A stretch of DNA of 64,000 nucleotides, from positions 620,001 to 684,000 of the forward strand of contig MDHJ01000001.1 of the NCBI GenBank assembly GCA_002150995.1. The letters are read 5' to 3'. Both the position numbers and the translations under genes were made by a program. Origin of the DNA: Clavibacter michiganensis (GTDB taxonomy: Bacteria; Actinomycetota; Actinomycetes; Actinomycetales; Microbacteriaceae). The stretch's first letter is position 1. Each line of letters begins with the position of its first letter. This document shows positions 43,251 through 52,304 of the stretch, piece by piece. The notes below the pieces were generated by a model. It saw nothing but the letters and a program-made list of their open reading frames with translations. It made no database searches and was not told the origin of the DNA.

Positions 43251-44681
43251 TCATCCCCCGTCGACCACCGGGAGGGTCAGCCGGAAGCGCGCCCCCGCGC
43301 CCGGGACCGCGGGCAGGCACACCAGGTCGCCGCCCTGAGCCCGGGCGAGCGCCCGGGCGATGGGGAGGCCGAGGCCCGCGCCGCCGTCCTGGCGGTCGCG
43401 GCCGTCGTCGAGGCGCACGAGGCGGTCGAAGATCCGTTCCCGGTCGGCGTCGGGCACGCCGCGGCCGTCGTCGACGACCGTGATGCGGACGGTTCCCGCG
43501 TCGTGCTCCTCGGCCTCGATCCGCACCTCGGTGGCCGCGTAGCGGGCCGCGTTCTGCAGCAGGTTGTCGAGGACCTGCGCCAGCCGGTCCGGGTCCGCGC
43601 GGACCGCCGGAGGAGCGCCGCGCACCTCCGCGACCACGCGCGTGCCGGGCGTCCGGCCGCGCTGCCGGGACGCCGCCGCCTCCACCACGGGCGGGATCCG
43701 CACGGGCCGGCCCTCGACGGACAGGCCCTCGTCGAGCCGGGCCATCATCAGCATGTCGTCGACGAGGCGGCCCGCCCGGATCGCCTCGCGCACCACGTGC
43801 ACCGACAGCCGCTCGCGCTCCTCCTCGGGCAGGTGCGCGCGGACGAGCGCGTCGGCGGAGGCGCGGATGCCCGCGACCGGGGTGCGCAGCTCGTGCGCGG
43901 CGTCGGCGACGAAGGCGCGCATCCGCGCCTCGGCCGCGAGCGCCTGGTGCTCGGCGTGCTCCAGGTCGTCGAGCATCTCGTCGAAGGCGGTCGCGGTGCG
44001 GCCGAGCTCGGTGCCGGGGCGCGTCGGACGGAGGCGGCGCCCGCGATCCCCGCGGCCGATGGAGCGGGCGACGCCCGTCATGTCCTCCAGCGGCTTGAGG
44101 GTGCGGCGCACCACGACCACGAGCGCCACCGCCGCGAGCAGGAGGAACACGGCGGAGGCCCCCGCCAGGATCCCGCGGAGCGAGGCCAGCGTGCCGTCGA
44201 CGGATCCGGTGCTCGCCGACAGCTCGAGCACGGTGCCGTCGCTGAGGTCCGAGCGGAGCGTGATCTCCCGGTCCGAGGAGACGACGGAGCTCGCGGTCAC
44301 GGTCACCGCGTCGTCGCCCGCCGCGGGTGCGGGGGTCGTGGCGCTGCCGGGTCCGTCGCCGGGCGGGCCGGGCAGCGTGCCGCTCAGCGGATCCCGCCCG
44401 GGCCCCACCGACACGGCGCCGCCGTCGGGGCTCGTGATCTGCACGGCGACACCCTGCGCCGACAGCCGCTCGGCGAGGTCCTCGTCGTCGAGCACGCCCA
44501 CGAGGGCGGCGGCGGCGGAGGCGCGGTCCGCGAGCCGGTCCTGGATCTGCTGCCGGAGCTCGGCCCCGAGGATCGCCTGCACGGTGAGCGACAGCGCCAC
44601 CAGGAGCACCGCGAGCAGCGCCAGCACCGCGAGGACCGTGCGGGTGCGGAGCGATCCGGTGCGGAGCGGGCCGGCGCTCAC
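43251..44681 (-). CDS. Sensor histidine kinase, HisKA/HAMP type
   Basis: 476 residues. TM1 (VLAVLALLAVLLVALSLTV), a roughly 130-residue extracytoplasmic sensor, TM2 (SAVFLLLAAVALVVVVRRTL), HAMP, then H-box FVADAAHELRTPVAGIRASA with the phospho-His, N-box DNLLQNAARYA, and G-boxes VDDGRGVPD and GGAGLGLPIARAL. It overlaps its response regulator gene by GTGA. The divergent proline-rich protein gene is the likely target. Confidence 0.93.
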   Translation of the reverse strand: MSAGPLRTGSLRTRTVLAVLALLAVLLVALSLTVQAILGAELRQQIQDRLADRASAAAALVGVLDDEDLAERLSAQGVAVQITSPDGGAVSVGPGRDPLSGTLPGPPGDGPGSATTPAPAAGDDAVTVTASSVVSSDREITLRSDLSDGTVLELSASTGSVDGTLASLRGILAGASAVFLLLAAVALVVVVRRTLKPLEDMTGVARSIGRGDRGRRLRPTRPGTELGRTATAFDEMLDDLEHAEHQALAAEARMRAFVADAAHELRTPVAGIRASADALVRAHLPEEERERLSVHVVREAIRAGRLVDDMLMMARLDEGLSVEGRPVRIPPVVEAAASRQRGRTPGTRVVAEVRGAPPAVRADPDRLAQVLDNLLQNAARYAATEVRIEAEEHDAGTVRITVVDDGRGVPDADRERIFDRLVRLDDGRDRQDGGAGLGLPIARALARAQGGDLVCLPAVPGAGARFRLTLPVVDGG

Positions 44682-45346
44682 GCCTCCACCCGGTAGCCCA
44701 GCCCGCGCACCGTGTGGAGGAGTCGCGGCCCGCGGGCCTCCATCTTCTTCCGCAGCGCGCTGATGTGCACCTCGACGAGGTTCGGGTCGGCGTGGTCGTA
44801 GCCCCACACCTGCGTGAGCAGCTGCGTCTTGGAGAGGGTGCGGCCGCGGTGCGCGGCGAGGTAGGCGAGCAGCTGGAACTCGATGGAGGTCAGGTCGAGC
44901 GCCTGGCCGTCGCGCTGCGCGAGCCCGGAGTCGGGATCCACCAGCAGGTCGCCGATCTCCACCACGCTGGCGAGCCGGCCCCGGCGGCGGAGCACCGCGG
45001 CGACCCGAGCGACCAGCTCCGCGAGGGCGAACGGCTTCACGATGTAGTCGTCGACGCCCTGCCCGAAGCCGCGCAGGCGGTCCTCGACGGCGTCGCGGGC
45101 GGTGAGCATGATGACGCTCGCGTCGCTCCAGCGGCGGATCCGCTCGGCCAGCTGGATGCCGCTCGGGCCGGGCAGCATCCAGTCGAGCACCACGAGGTCG
45201 GGCAGGAACGCGCGCACCTCGTCCTCCAGCTCCACGCCGGACGCGAGGCCGCGCACGACGAAGCGCTCGGCGGCGAGGGTGGAGACGACGGCGGCGCGGA
45301 TGGCCTCGTCGTCCTCGACCACGAGGACGCGTGCGGGAGGGAGCAT
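44678..45346 (-). CDS. OmpR-family response regulator
   Basis: 222 residues. Receiver: VLVVEDDEAIRAAVVSTLA, phospho-Asp in DLVVLDWMLPGPSG (about residue 52), Thr in VIMLTARDAVEDRL, Lys in DYIVKPFALAEL. The C-terminal winged helix is ALDLTSIEFQLLAYLAAHRG and TQVWGYDHADPNLVEVHISA. TACAGT ends 6 nt before the ATG. It is co-translated with the histidine kinase gene and probably binds the direct repeats between it and the divergent gene. Confidence 0.94.
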   Translation of the reverse strand: MLPPARVLVVEDDEAIRAAVVSTLAAERFVVRGLASGVELEDEVRAFLPDLVVLDWMLPGPSGIQLAERIRRWSDASVIMLTARDAVEDRLRGFGQGVDDYIVKPFALAELVARVAAVLRRRGRLASVVEIGDLLVDPDSGLAQRDGQALDLTSIEFQLLAYLAAHRGRTLSKTQLLTQVWGYDHADPNLVEVHISALRKKMEARGPRLLHTVRGLGYRVEA

Positions 45347-45405
45347 GTGCCGACTGTAGGAGCCGCGCATGGGGGTTCCGGGCGCATGTCCGCTCCGGGC
45401 GCGGA

Positions 45406-45448
45406 ACTTAAGCAGGACTTCAGATCCGGTGCCGAGCCTGGGCATACC
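45406..45448 (+). promoter_or_regulatory. OmpR-type direct repeats at promoter of proline-rich protein gene
   Basis: ACTTAAG (45406-45412) and ACTTCAG (45417-45423) are tandem half-sites 11 bp apart, one helical turn, the classical OmpR-family arrangement. The second overlaps a -35-like TTCAGA (45419-45424), with CATACC (45443-45448) 18 bp downstream as -10. The layout suggests activation of the proline-rich gene by the divergent response regulator. Confidence 0.6.
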
Positions 45449-45492
45449 GACCACGGCGCATCCCGAGCCGCGGCGGTCACGGAAGGAACACC

Positions 45493-46332
45493 ATGGACGA
45501 CTCGACCACCGCCTTCGTGCGGAAGCCCGCATCGCGGAAGCGCCGCGCGGGCATCGCCGTCGGCATCGCCGGCGCCTCCCTCGGCCTCGTCGCGCTCCTC
45601 TCCTCGGCGGCGTTCGCCGACGGGGACGGCGGCGACTCCTCGGGCTCGGCCGGATCCGCGACGGGCACCACCGCGACCTGCCCCGCCCCGCCCGTGCTGC
45701 CGGACGGCAGCACGCCGCCCGCCCCGCCCGCGACGCTGCCGGCCCCGCCCGCCGGCGAGGACGGCGGACCCGCGACGGCGCCGACCCCGCCCGCGGACGC
45801 GGACGAGGACGGCGCGAAGCCCACCCCTCCGACCCCGCCGGTGAGCGAGGACGGCACGACCCCCGCTCCGCCCACCCCGCCCGCGCCCGCGGACGGCGCC
45901 TCCGCGACGGTCCCGGCCCCGCCCGCGAGCGAGGACGGCGCGAAGCCGACGCCCCCGACCCCGCCGGTGAGCGAGGACGGCACGACCCCCGCTCCGTCCA
46001 CGCCGCCGACGATCGCCGACGACACGACCCCCGCTCCGCCCACGCCGCCGACGAACGCCGACGACACCCCCGCGACCCCGCCGGCCCCGCCCGCCGACGG
46101 CTGCGCGCCGCCCGCCCCGCCCGTGGGTGAGGACGGGAAGGCGCCCACCCCGCCCGCCGGCCCCGCCGGCATCGCGGGACCCGGTGCGCACGGTCCGAAG
46201 GGCGGTCCGAAGGGCGGCCCGGAGGGCGGCGCCACGGCTCCCGCCGCACCCGGCACGACCGGGGGATCGACGTCCGGCAGCGAGCCCGCCACGACGCCCG
46301 CCCCGACGCCGACGCCTGCGTCCGGCAGCTGA
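45493..46332 (+). CDS. Exported proline-rich repeat protein
   Basis: 279 residues. An N-terminal basic stretch and hydrophobic helix (IAVGIAGASLGLVALLSSAA) form a signal peptide. The rest is Pro/Thr/Ala/Asp-rich with tandem units such as EDGAKPTPPTPPVSEDGTTP (two near-identical copies at about 45808-45876 and 45928-46000) plus APPTPP and NADDTP variants, and a Gly/Lys-rich KGGPKGGPEGG tail. It is probably cell-wall associated or an extracellular spacer. No sorting motif is visible. RBS GGAAGGA is strong. Confidence 0.82.
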   Translation: MDDSTTAFVRKPASRKRRAGIAVGIAGASLGLVALLSSAAFADGDGGDSSGSAGSATGTTATCPAPPVLPDGSTPPAPPATLPAPPAGEDGGPATAPTPPADADEDGAKPTPPTPPVSEDGTTPAPPTPPAPADGASATVPAPPASEDGAKPTPPTPPVSEDGTTPAPSTPPTIADDTTPAPPTPPTNADDTPATPPAPPADGCAPPAPPVGEDGKAPTPPAGPAGIAGPGAHGPKGGPKGGPEGGATAPAAPGTTGGSTSGSEPATTPAPTPTPASGS

Positions 46333-46344
46333 CCGGCTCCCCGC

Positions 46345-46382
46345 CCGGACGGGACCCGCGCACCTCCGCGGGTCCCGTCCGG
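46345..46382. terminator. Hairpin terminator after proline-rich protein gene
   Basis: A 16-bp perfect stem (46345-46360 with 46367-46382) and 6-nt loop CACCTC, 13 bp after the stop codon, with no U tract. It separates this gene from the acetyltransferase gene, which has its own CAGGCT box. Confidence 0.85.
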
Positions 46383-46402
46383 CCGTCTGGCAGGCTGGCG
46401 CC

Positions 46403-47044
46403 GTGACCGCCATCGTCCCCGCGCCCGCCTCCCTCGTGGGTTCCCACGTCCGGCTCGACCCGCTCACCCCGGAGCACCTGCCCGCCCTGCACGCGGCGAT
46501 CGGCCACCCGGCGGTCTTCGCCGGCGGCTTCGGCGGCGGCGCGGCCGGCCTCCCGGCCGACGCGGACGCCTTCGCCGACTGGGCGGCGACCTACTTCCGC
46601 TGGGACGACCTGCCGACCGCGGTGATCCTCGTCGGAGGCCCCCACGACGGCGAGCTCGTCGGCACCACGAGCCTCACCGAGCTCGACGTCCGCCGCGAGC
46701 GCGCCCACCTCGGCTGGACCGCCTACGACCCGCGCGTCTGGGGGACCGTCGTGAACGCGGAGGCCAAGCGGCTCCTCCTCGGCCTCGCGTTCGACTCCGG
46801 CTTCGGCCGCGTGAAGCTCCAGGCGGATGCCCGGAACGCGCACTCGCGCGCGGCCATCCTCAAGCTCGGCGCGACCTTCGAGGGCGTCTGCCGTCGCGAT
46901 CAGCGCCGGGCGGACGGGACCTGGCGCGACGCCGCGATCCACTCGATCCTCGCCGACGAGTGGCCGGCCGTCCGCGCCGGGCTCGACGCCCGCATCGCGG
47001 CCCACGAGGGCCGGCCGGTGCTGTTCCGGACGCCGCCCGCCTGA
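46403..47044 (+). CDS. GNAT-family N-acetyltransferase (RimJ/RimL type)
   Basis: 213 residues. The fold is SLVGSHVRLDPLTPEHLPAL at the start, ELVGTTSLTELDVRRERAHL (motif region), GTVVNAEAKRLLLGLAFDSG with the CoA-binding helix, and VKLQADARNAHSRAAILKLG, the RimJ/L signature NxxSRxxxxKxG. It acetylates an amine, possibly a protein N-terminus or small molecule. GTG 46403 follows CAGGCT by 6 nt (leaderless pattern). Confidence 0.87.
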   Translation: MTAIVPAPASLVGSHVRLDPLTPEHLPALHAAIGHPAVFAGGFGGGAAGLPADADAFADWAATYFRWDDLPTAVILVGGPHDGELVGTTSLTELDVRRERAHLGWTAYDPRVWGTVVNAEAKRLLLGLAFDSGFGRVKLQADARNAHSRAAILKLGATFEGVCRRDQRRADGTWRDAAIHSILADEWPAVRAGLDARIAAHEGRPVLFRTPPA

Positions 47045-47138
47045 CCGCGCGGTCCCGCGCGGGCCCGCTCAGCCACGCGGAGCTCGCACCGCCGCGCGGA
47101 GCTCTCGCGGTCCGTGACGGCGTGACCGTGCGCGGGGC

Positions 47139-47770
47139 TCACGCCGCCGCGACGGGACGCGCCTCCGGCAGGTCGTGCGTGCCCGGCAGGCGAAGCGCGC
47201 CCGGGGCAGCCGCATCGCGCACGGGCACGATCTCGGCGACGCGGAGCGAGTGCACGCGCAGCCGGGCGTGCGGCGACCCCTCCGCCACGCGGATCACGCC
47301 CGCCCCGCGGTGCAGGTGCACGGTGACCACCGTCGTGCGCCGCGTCGTCCCCGGGTCCAGCGGCGCGTAGCGCACGGTGCGGGCCTGCGCGCGGTCGACG
47401 GCGAGGCCGAGGGCGAGCGGCGCGGATCCGCCGTGGTCGTAGGTGATGGCCACCGAGTGATGGCCGGTGCGGTCGGCGACGACGGCGAAGTCGAGGAGGC
47501 CGGAGCGGCCGGGAACGCCGCCCTCAGCGGGGACGCGGGTGGCGGGGACGCCGGCGGCGGGGTCGTCGGAGGCGGCGACGCCCGAGGCGGGAACCCGCGA
47601 GGCGCCGGCGGCGCGGTAGGTGCGGATGTGGACGATGGAGGGCCTCCGGGGGCGCGCATCGGTGGGCGGGTGCGGGCTCGGGTCCGGCCGGGAAGCCGTA
47701 CCCGGTGCCGCGGGCGGCGCGTCGGGCTCGGGTGGGCGACGGCGCGTGCGTCGAGGACCAGCTCGCGCAC
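47139..47770 (-). CDS. Hypothetical protein with carbohydrate-binding-module-like domain (single frameshift)
   Basis: The conceptual start at GTG 47770 gives VRELVLDARAVA. One added C near 47745 connects to a Pro-rich linker and a beta-sandwich-like region, RPSIVHIRTYRAAG, FAVVADRTGHHSVAITYDHG, VTVHLHRGAGVIRVAEGSPH and LRVHSLRVAEIVPV, whose strand pattern resembles CBM6/CBM35 modules. There is no catalytic domain. The true start and the frame of the first part are uncertain. Confidence 0.45.
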
Positions 47771-47973
47771 GGGACGGGGACGTCGGGCGGCGCGTCGTTC
47801 GGCCCTGCGGGTCAGGGCGGCGGCCTCACCCTACGGGGTCGCGGGCCGCCGCACCGGCTCGCCGCGGGTGCGGTGCCGATCCGTCCCCCGTCCCGCCTCA
47901 CCCGTGCGGCGGATGCGCCCGCAGGGTCCGCCTCCGTACCGTCGGGGGAGGACGCGACGACGGGAGACGGACC

Positions 47974-48246
47974 ATGCAGAGCACCTGGGCGGCGGCCCTC
48001 TTCGGCGACCGGGAGGACCCCCGCGTCCGCCTGCACGCGCTCCATGGCGGGCCCCCGGCGACGGCGGGGCAGCCGCCGGCGGCCGCGCTGGACTGGGCGG
48101 AGCGGATCCTCGCGGAGGCCGACCCGGGGCGCCGCGCCGACGCCCTGGCGGCGACGCGCCTCCTGCGCCGGGCCGACCGGCGGCTGGGCCTTCGGCCCGC
48201 CGTGTTCCTGGCGGAGCACGCGGTCGCGCGCCGGCGCCCCGCGTGA
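47974..48246 (+). CDS. Small hypothetical protein
   Basis: 90 residues: MQSTWAAALFGDREDPRVRL, then LDWAERILAEADPGRRADAL and RRADRRLGLRPAVFLAEHAV. Helical and charged, with no recognised family. RBS GGGAGAC precedes the ATG. It ends in a GTGA overlap with the VOC gene, so the two are co-translated. Confidence 0.68.
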   Translation: MQSTWAAALFGDREDPRVRLHALHGGPPATAGQPPAAALDWAERILAEADPGRRADALAATRLLRRADRRLGLRPAVFLAEHAVARRRPA

Positions 48247-48638
48247 CGCCCGCACGCGGATCCCTGCACCACGTCGAGCTGCAGGTGCGCGACCTCGACG
48301 CCGCGCTCGCCTCCTGGGGCTGGCTCCTCGGCGAGCTCGGCTACGCGGAGGAGACGCGCTGGTCCGCCGGCGCCACGCTGCGCCTCGGCGACGCGTACCT
48401 CGTGATCGCCCGCGCTCCGCGGGACGTCCCGCACGACCGCCGTGGCGCGGGCCTCAGCCACCTCGCCTTCCACGCGGGGTCCGCCGCCGACGTCGAGCGG
48501 CTCTGGGCCGCGGCGCCGGAGCACGGCTGGGCGCACCTCTACGTCGACCGCCACCCGTTCGCCGGGGGGCCGGACCACCGCGCCGCGTTCCTCGAGGACG
48601 GGGAGCGCATGAAGGTCGAGCTCGTGGCCGACGCCTGA
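48243..48638 (+). CDS. VOC-family protein
   Basis: 131 residues from GTG 48243: SLHHVELQVRDLDAALASWG with first His ligand, LRLGDAYLVIARAP, GLSHLAFHAGSAADVERLWA with second His, and EDGERMKVELVADA with terminal Glu. A complete single VOC domain. The function is not specific, most likely a lyase or a resistance protein. Confidence 0.85.
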   Translation: MTPARGSLHHVELQVRDLDAALASWGWLLGELGYAEETRWSAGATLRLGDAYLVIARAPRDVPHDRRGAGLSHLAFHAGSAADVERLWAAAPEHGWAHLYVDRHPFAGGPDHRAAFLEDGERMKVELVADA

Positions 48639-48678
48639 CCGTCGACCATCTGACCGCTGACCGCCTGACCGCCGACCC
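48636..48678 (+). repeat. Degenerate CTGACCG tandem repeat between genes
   Basis: CTGACCGTCGACCATCTGAC and CGCTGACCGCCTGACCGCCG contain about five 9-10 nt units based on CTGACCG. They follow the VOC stop. This is the only unusual feature in the 139-bp gap before the serine hydrolase gene. Confidence 0.5.
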
Positions 48679-48776
48679 CGCCCACCCGCGGCCCCGCCGC
48701 CTGCGACCTGAGTCGCAACCCGGGTGCCGACTCCCGCGCCCTGTGCGGCGGGCGTCGACCGGGGAGCGTGGGATCC

Positions 48777-50895
48777 ATGGACACGACACCCCGCTCCACC
48801 GCCCCACGCCCCGCCCCGGACGGCCGACGCGCCCGCGCTCTCCGCGCTCCCCGCGGCCCGCGCCGTCCGCGTCGACTCGCCGCGACCGTCGGCGCGCTCG
48901 CCCTCGCCCTCGTGATCCCGCTCGGTGCGGGTGCCGCGAGCGCCGCCCCGCGGATCCGCCACCCCCGGCCCCGCCGCAGCACCAGCCCGGCGGGCACGAC
49001 CTCACGCAGGCCGACGTCGACGCCTGGCTCGACGGCGTCGTCGGCTCCGCGCTGGCCACGACGGGCATCCCGGGCGCCGCCGTCTCGGTGGTCGCCGACG
49101 GTCGCGTGCTCACCGCCCGCGGCTACGGCCTCGCCGACACCGGCACGGAGGGCGCGCCCGCACGGCCGGTCGATCCCGACCGCACCCTCTTCCGCGTCGG
49201 CTCCGTCTCCAAGGTGGTCTCCGCCACCGCGGTCATGCAGCTGGTGGAGGAGGGCCGGCTCGACCTCGACGCCGACGTGCAGCAGTACCTGGACTTCGAC
49301 CTCGACACCCCGGAGGGCGCCGTCACCCTGCGGCACCTCCTCACGCACACGGCCGGCTTCGAGGAGGTCATCGCGGGGCTCATCGGGCTGCCCGGCAGCG
49401 AGCGGTCCCTCGGCGACGCGATGCGCACCGATCCGCCCGCCCAGGTCTTCGTGCCCGGCACCACCCCGGCGTACTCCAACTACGGCGCGAGCCTCGCGGG
49501 CTACGTCGCGGAGCGGGTCGCGGGCCGGTCGTTCGTCGACCTCGTGCAGCAGCGGGTGCTCGACCGCGCCGGCATGGACTCCTCGTCCTTCGCGCAGCCG
49601 CTGCCCGACGACCTCGCCGCCCGGATGGCGAAGGGCTACCCCGACGACTCCCAGCCGGCGTACCCGGTGGAGGTCGTGAACGCGGCGCCCGCCGGCGCCC
49701 TCTCCGCCACGGCGACCGACATGGCCCGCTTCATGCTCGGCCACCTGGGCGACCTGCCCGCGGACCAGGCGCTGCTGGATCCCGCCACCCTCGACCTGAT
49801 GCACCGCCCCGCCCTCGGCGCCGACCAGCTGGGCACCCTGGCAGCCGGGCAGCGCATGGCCCTCGGCTTCTTCGACGACAGCACGCCGGGCGTCCCGGCC
49901 GTCGGCCACGACGGCGACACGAACGTCTTCCACTCGGCGCTGCGCGTGTTCCCGGGAGCGACGCCGGCATCTTCCTCACGCTGAACGGGAACGGGCGCGA
50001 CGCGGTCGACACGCTCGAGCTGCGCACGGCCGTGCTGCAGGGCTTCGCCGACCGGTACCTGCGCGACGCCGACGAGGGCACGGCGGGCATCCCCACCGCA
50101 GCGGCAGGCACCGTCCCCGCGGGGGATCTGGCCGCAGCGGCGGCCCTCGCCGGCACCTGGACCTCGTCCCGGTCCCCGGTCACCAACCCCGGCGCGCTCC
50201 TGGCGCTCAGCGGCCAGACCGAGATCGTGCCCCGCGCCGACGGGACCGTCGCCGTCACCCCGAAGCCGCTCGGCGTCACGACGGGCGTCTACGAGAGGGC
50301 CGGCGACCACCTGTGGCGCGAGGTCGGCGGCGACGCCGTGCTCGCCACCCGGGAGGGCGCCGACGGCACCGTCTCCGCCATCTCCTGGGGCGGGTCCTTC
50401 ACGCTCCTCCGGGCCGAGCCCTGGCAGGCCGCGTCCGTCGTGATCCCCGGGCTCCTCGCCGCCGTCGCCGTGCTGCTGGTGTCGGTGGTCGCCTGGCCCG
50501 CGACGGCGATAGCCGGCATCGGTCGCCGCCGGTCCCCGCGCGCCGACGCCGCGGGGGACGTCGTCCCGGCCCCCCGCCCGCGCCGCAGCCGCGCGCTCCT
50601 GCTCTCGCGCATCGGACAGGCGGTCACGCTCCTCGCGCTGGCAGGCTGGACCGTGGCCGCCCTCGAGGCGATGTCCTTCGTCGACGTGTCCGCCGTCTCG
50701 CTGCGCACCCTCCAGGCGCTGCAGCTGGTGGGGGCGCTCGCCGTGGTCCCCGCCGCGCTCGCCGTCGTCCAGGCCGTTCGCACCCGTCGCGGGGCGTGGA
50801 TCGTCGCGGGCCGGATCCTCGTGGTCCTCGCCCTGGCCGGCATCGCGGCCTTCGCGGTCGGCTTCCGCCTCCTCGCGCCGAGCGTGAGCTACTGA
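48777..50895 (+). CDS. Membrane-anchored serine hydrolase, class C beta-lactamase/DD-peptidase-like (two frameshifts)
   Basis: About 706 residues when repaired. An N-terminal signal peptide (LAATVGALALALVIPLGAG) leads to a penicillin-binding fold: nucleophile motif FRVGSVSKVVSATAVMQLVE (SxxK), YSNYGASLAGYVAE (YxN) and GHDGDTNVF (HxG-like). A C-terminal lipocalin-like/DUF region and at least three TM helices (VVIPGLLAAVAVLLVSVVAW to ILVVLALAGIAAFAVGF) follow. One C is missing near 48950 and one G near 49964. It lies just before a two-component system, so it may act in wall or antibiotic sensing. Confidence 0.82.
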
Positions 50896-50936
50896 TGCGC
50901 GGCGGGGGCGGGCGCGACGCCTGGCATGCTCGGGTG

Positions 50937-52304
50937 GTGACCGACCCGACACCCGACCGAGCCGACGCGGCGGTGCGCGTCCCCGCCCGACCGCGGGGCG
51001 TGCTCGCCGACCGGGTCCGCACAGCGCTCGCCCGCGTCGGGGTCCGCACCGACGCCGGACGCGACGCCGCCGCGGCCGCCGCCTGGGCGCTCCTGACGAT
51101 GCTGCTGCTCGGGGTGCTCGCCGCGCTCGTCTGGGCGGACGGCACCGCGCGCACCATGTCGCCGGCGCAGGGCGCGGTCATCGCTGTCCTCGCCGTCGTG
51201 CAGTGCGTGCCCCTGGCGTTCCGTCGGCGGCACCCGCGGTCGACCCTCCTGGCCGTCTCCGTCCTCCAGGCGGCGCTCGTGGCCGTGATCCCGCCGCAGT
51301 TCGGGTTCTGGGCCGCCGCGCCCGTCGTCGCGGCCTACACGGTCGGGGCGCTGCTCCCGCCGGCATCCGCCGTCCGCATCGTGGTCGCGGCCGTCGGCGT
51401 CGAGGCGGTCGGCGCGTTCGTGGCGGCGACGGGCCAGGCGCGGGCGCTGCTCGTGCCCACGGCGGTGGACGCCCGCCTCGGGGTCGACACGGTCGTCTCG
51501 GCCACGTCGATCCTCGTCAGCGGCCTGCTCATCGCCGCCGCGAGCGCCGCCGTCGGATCCTGGGTCGCGCTCCGCCGGCGCCACGACGCGGACGTGCTCG
51601 CGCGGGCCGCGGAGACCGTCGAGCACCAGGCCGCGCTCGGTCGGGCCGCGATCGCCGCCGAGCGCACCCGGATGGCACGGGAGCTGCACGACGTGGCCGC
51701 GCACCACCTCACGGCCCTCGTCGTGCAGGCCGGTGCGGCCGAGCGGCTCGTGGACCGCGATCCGGAGCGCGCCAAGGACTCCCTCCGGGGCATCCGCGTG
51801 CAGGGCCGCGAGACCCTCGACGCCCTGCGCTCCATCGTCGGGATCCTGCGCCAGACCTCCGACGCCGAGGGCGGCGACCCCGCGGGCACCGCCCCCGTGC
51901 CCGGCCTCGCCGACCTGCCGGAGCTCGTGGCGGCCGCCCGCACCGCCGGCACCGACGTCGACGAGCACGCGACCGGCGACGCGCCGCCGCTCGCGCCGCT
52001 CGCCGACGTGACCGCCTACCGCACGGTGCAGGAGTCCCTCGCGAACGCCCGTCGGCACGCCCCGGGATCCGCCGTGGCCCTGACCGTCGAGGCCGGTCCG
52101 ACGCTCATCGCCCTCACGGTCGAGAACGCGCTGCCGCCGGCCGCCCCGGCGACCGCGCCCGGATACGGCCTGGTCGGGATGCGCGAGCGCGCCGCCCTGG
52201 TGGGCGGGCGCCTGGAGGCGGGCCCCACGGCCGGCGGCACCTGGCGCGTGCGCCTCGAGCTGCCGGTCGAGCCCGTCGTCGCCGACGCGCGGAGCGAGGC
52301 GTGA
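50937..52304 (+). CDS. Sensor histidine kinase, NarL/DesK type
   Basis: 455 residues. Four or more TM helices in the first 200 residues (AWALLTMLLLGVLAALVW onward), then HisKA_3 with phospho-His in RMARELHDVAAHHLTALVVQ, and HATPase with YRTVQESLANARRHAPGSAV (N-box) and YGLVGMRERAALVGGRLEAG. The intramembrane sensor suggests an envelope or lipid stimulus. GTG 50937 is chosen because extended -10 TGGCATGCT ends 6 nt before; ATG 50895 overlapping the upstream stop is an alternative. Confidence 0.9.
   Translation: MTDPTPDRADAAVRVPARPRGVLADRVRTALARVGVRTDAGRDAAAAAAWALLTMLLLGVLAALVWADGTARTMSPAQGAVIAVLAVVQCVPLAFRRRHPRSTLLAVSVLQAALVAVIPPQFGFWAAAPVVAAYTVGALLPPASAVRIVVAAVGVEAVGAFVAATGQARALLVPTAVDARLGVDTVVSATSILVSGLLIAAASAAVGSWVALRRRHDADVLARAAETVEHQAALGRAAIAAERTRMARELHDVAAHHLTALVVQAGAAERLVDRDPERAKDSLRGIRVQGRETLDALRSIVGILRQTSDAEGGDPAGTAPVPGLADLPELVAAARTAGTDVDEHATGDAPPLAPLADVTAYRTVQESLANARRHAPGSAVALTVEAGPTLIALTVENALPPAAPATAPGYGLVGMRERAALVGGRLEAGPTAGGTWRVRLELPVEPVVADARSEA

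Noticed and set aside
45493..46332. Proline-rich ORF as GC-rich noise
   Set aside because: Kept because it has a strong RBS, a signal peptide, ordered repeats and its own terminator.
47974..48246. Small ORF as a shadow
   Set aside because: Kept as a gene because it has an RBS and a GTGA overlap with a clear VOC gene, although no family is recognised.
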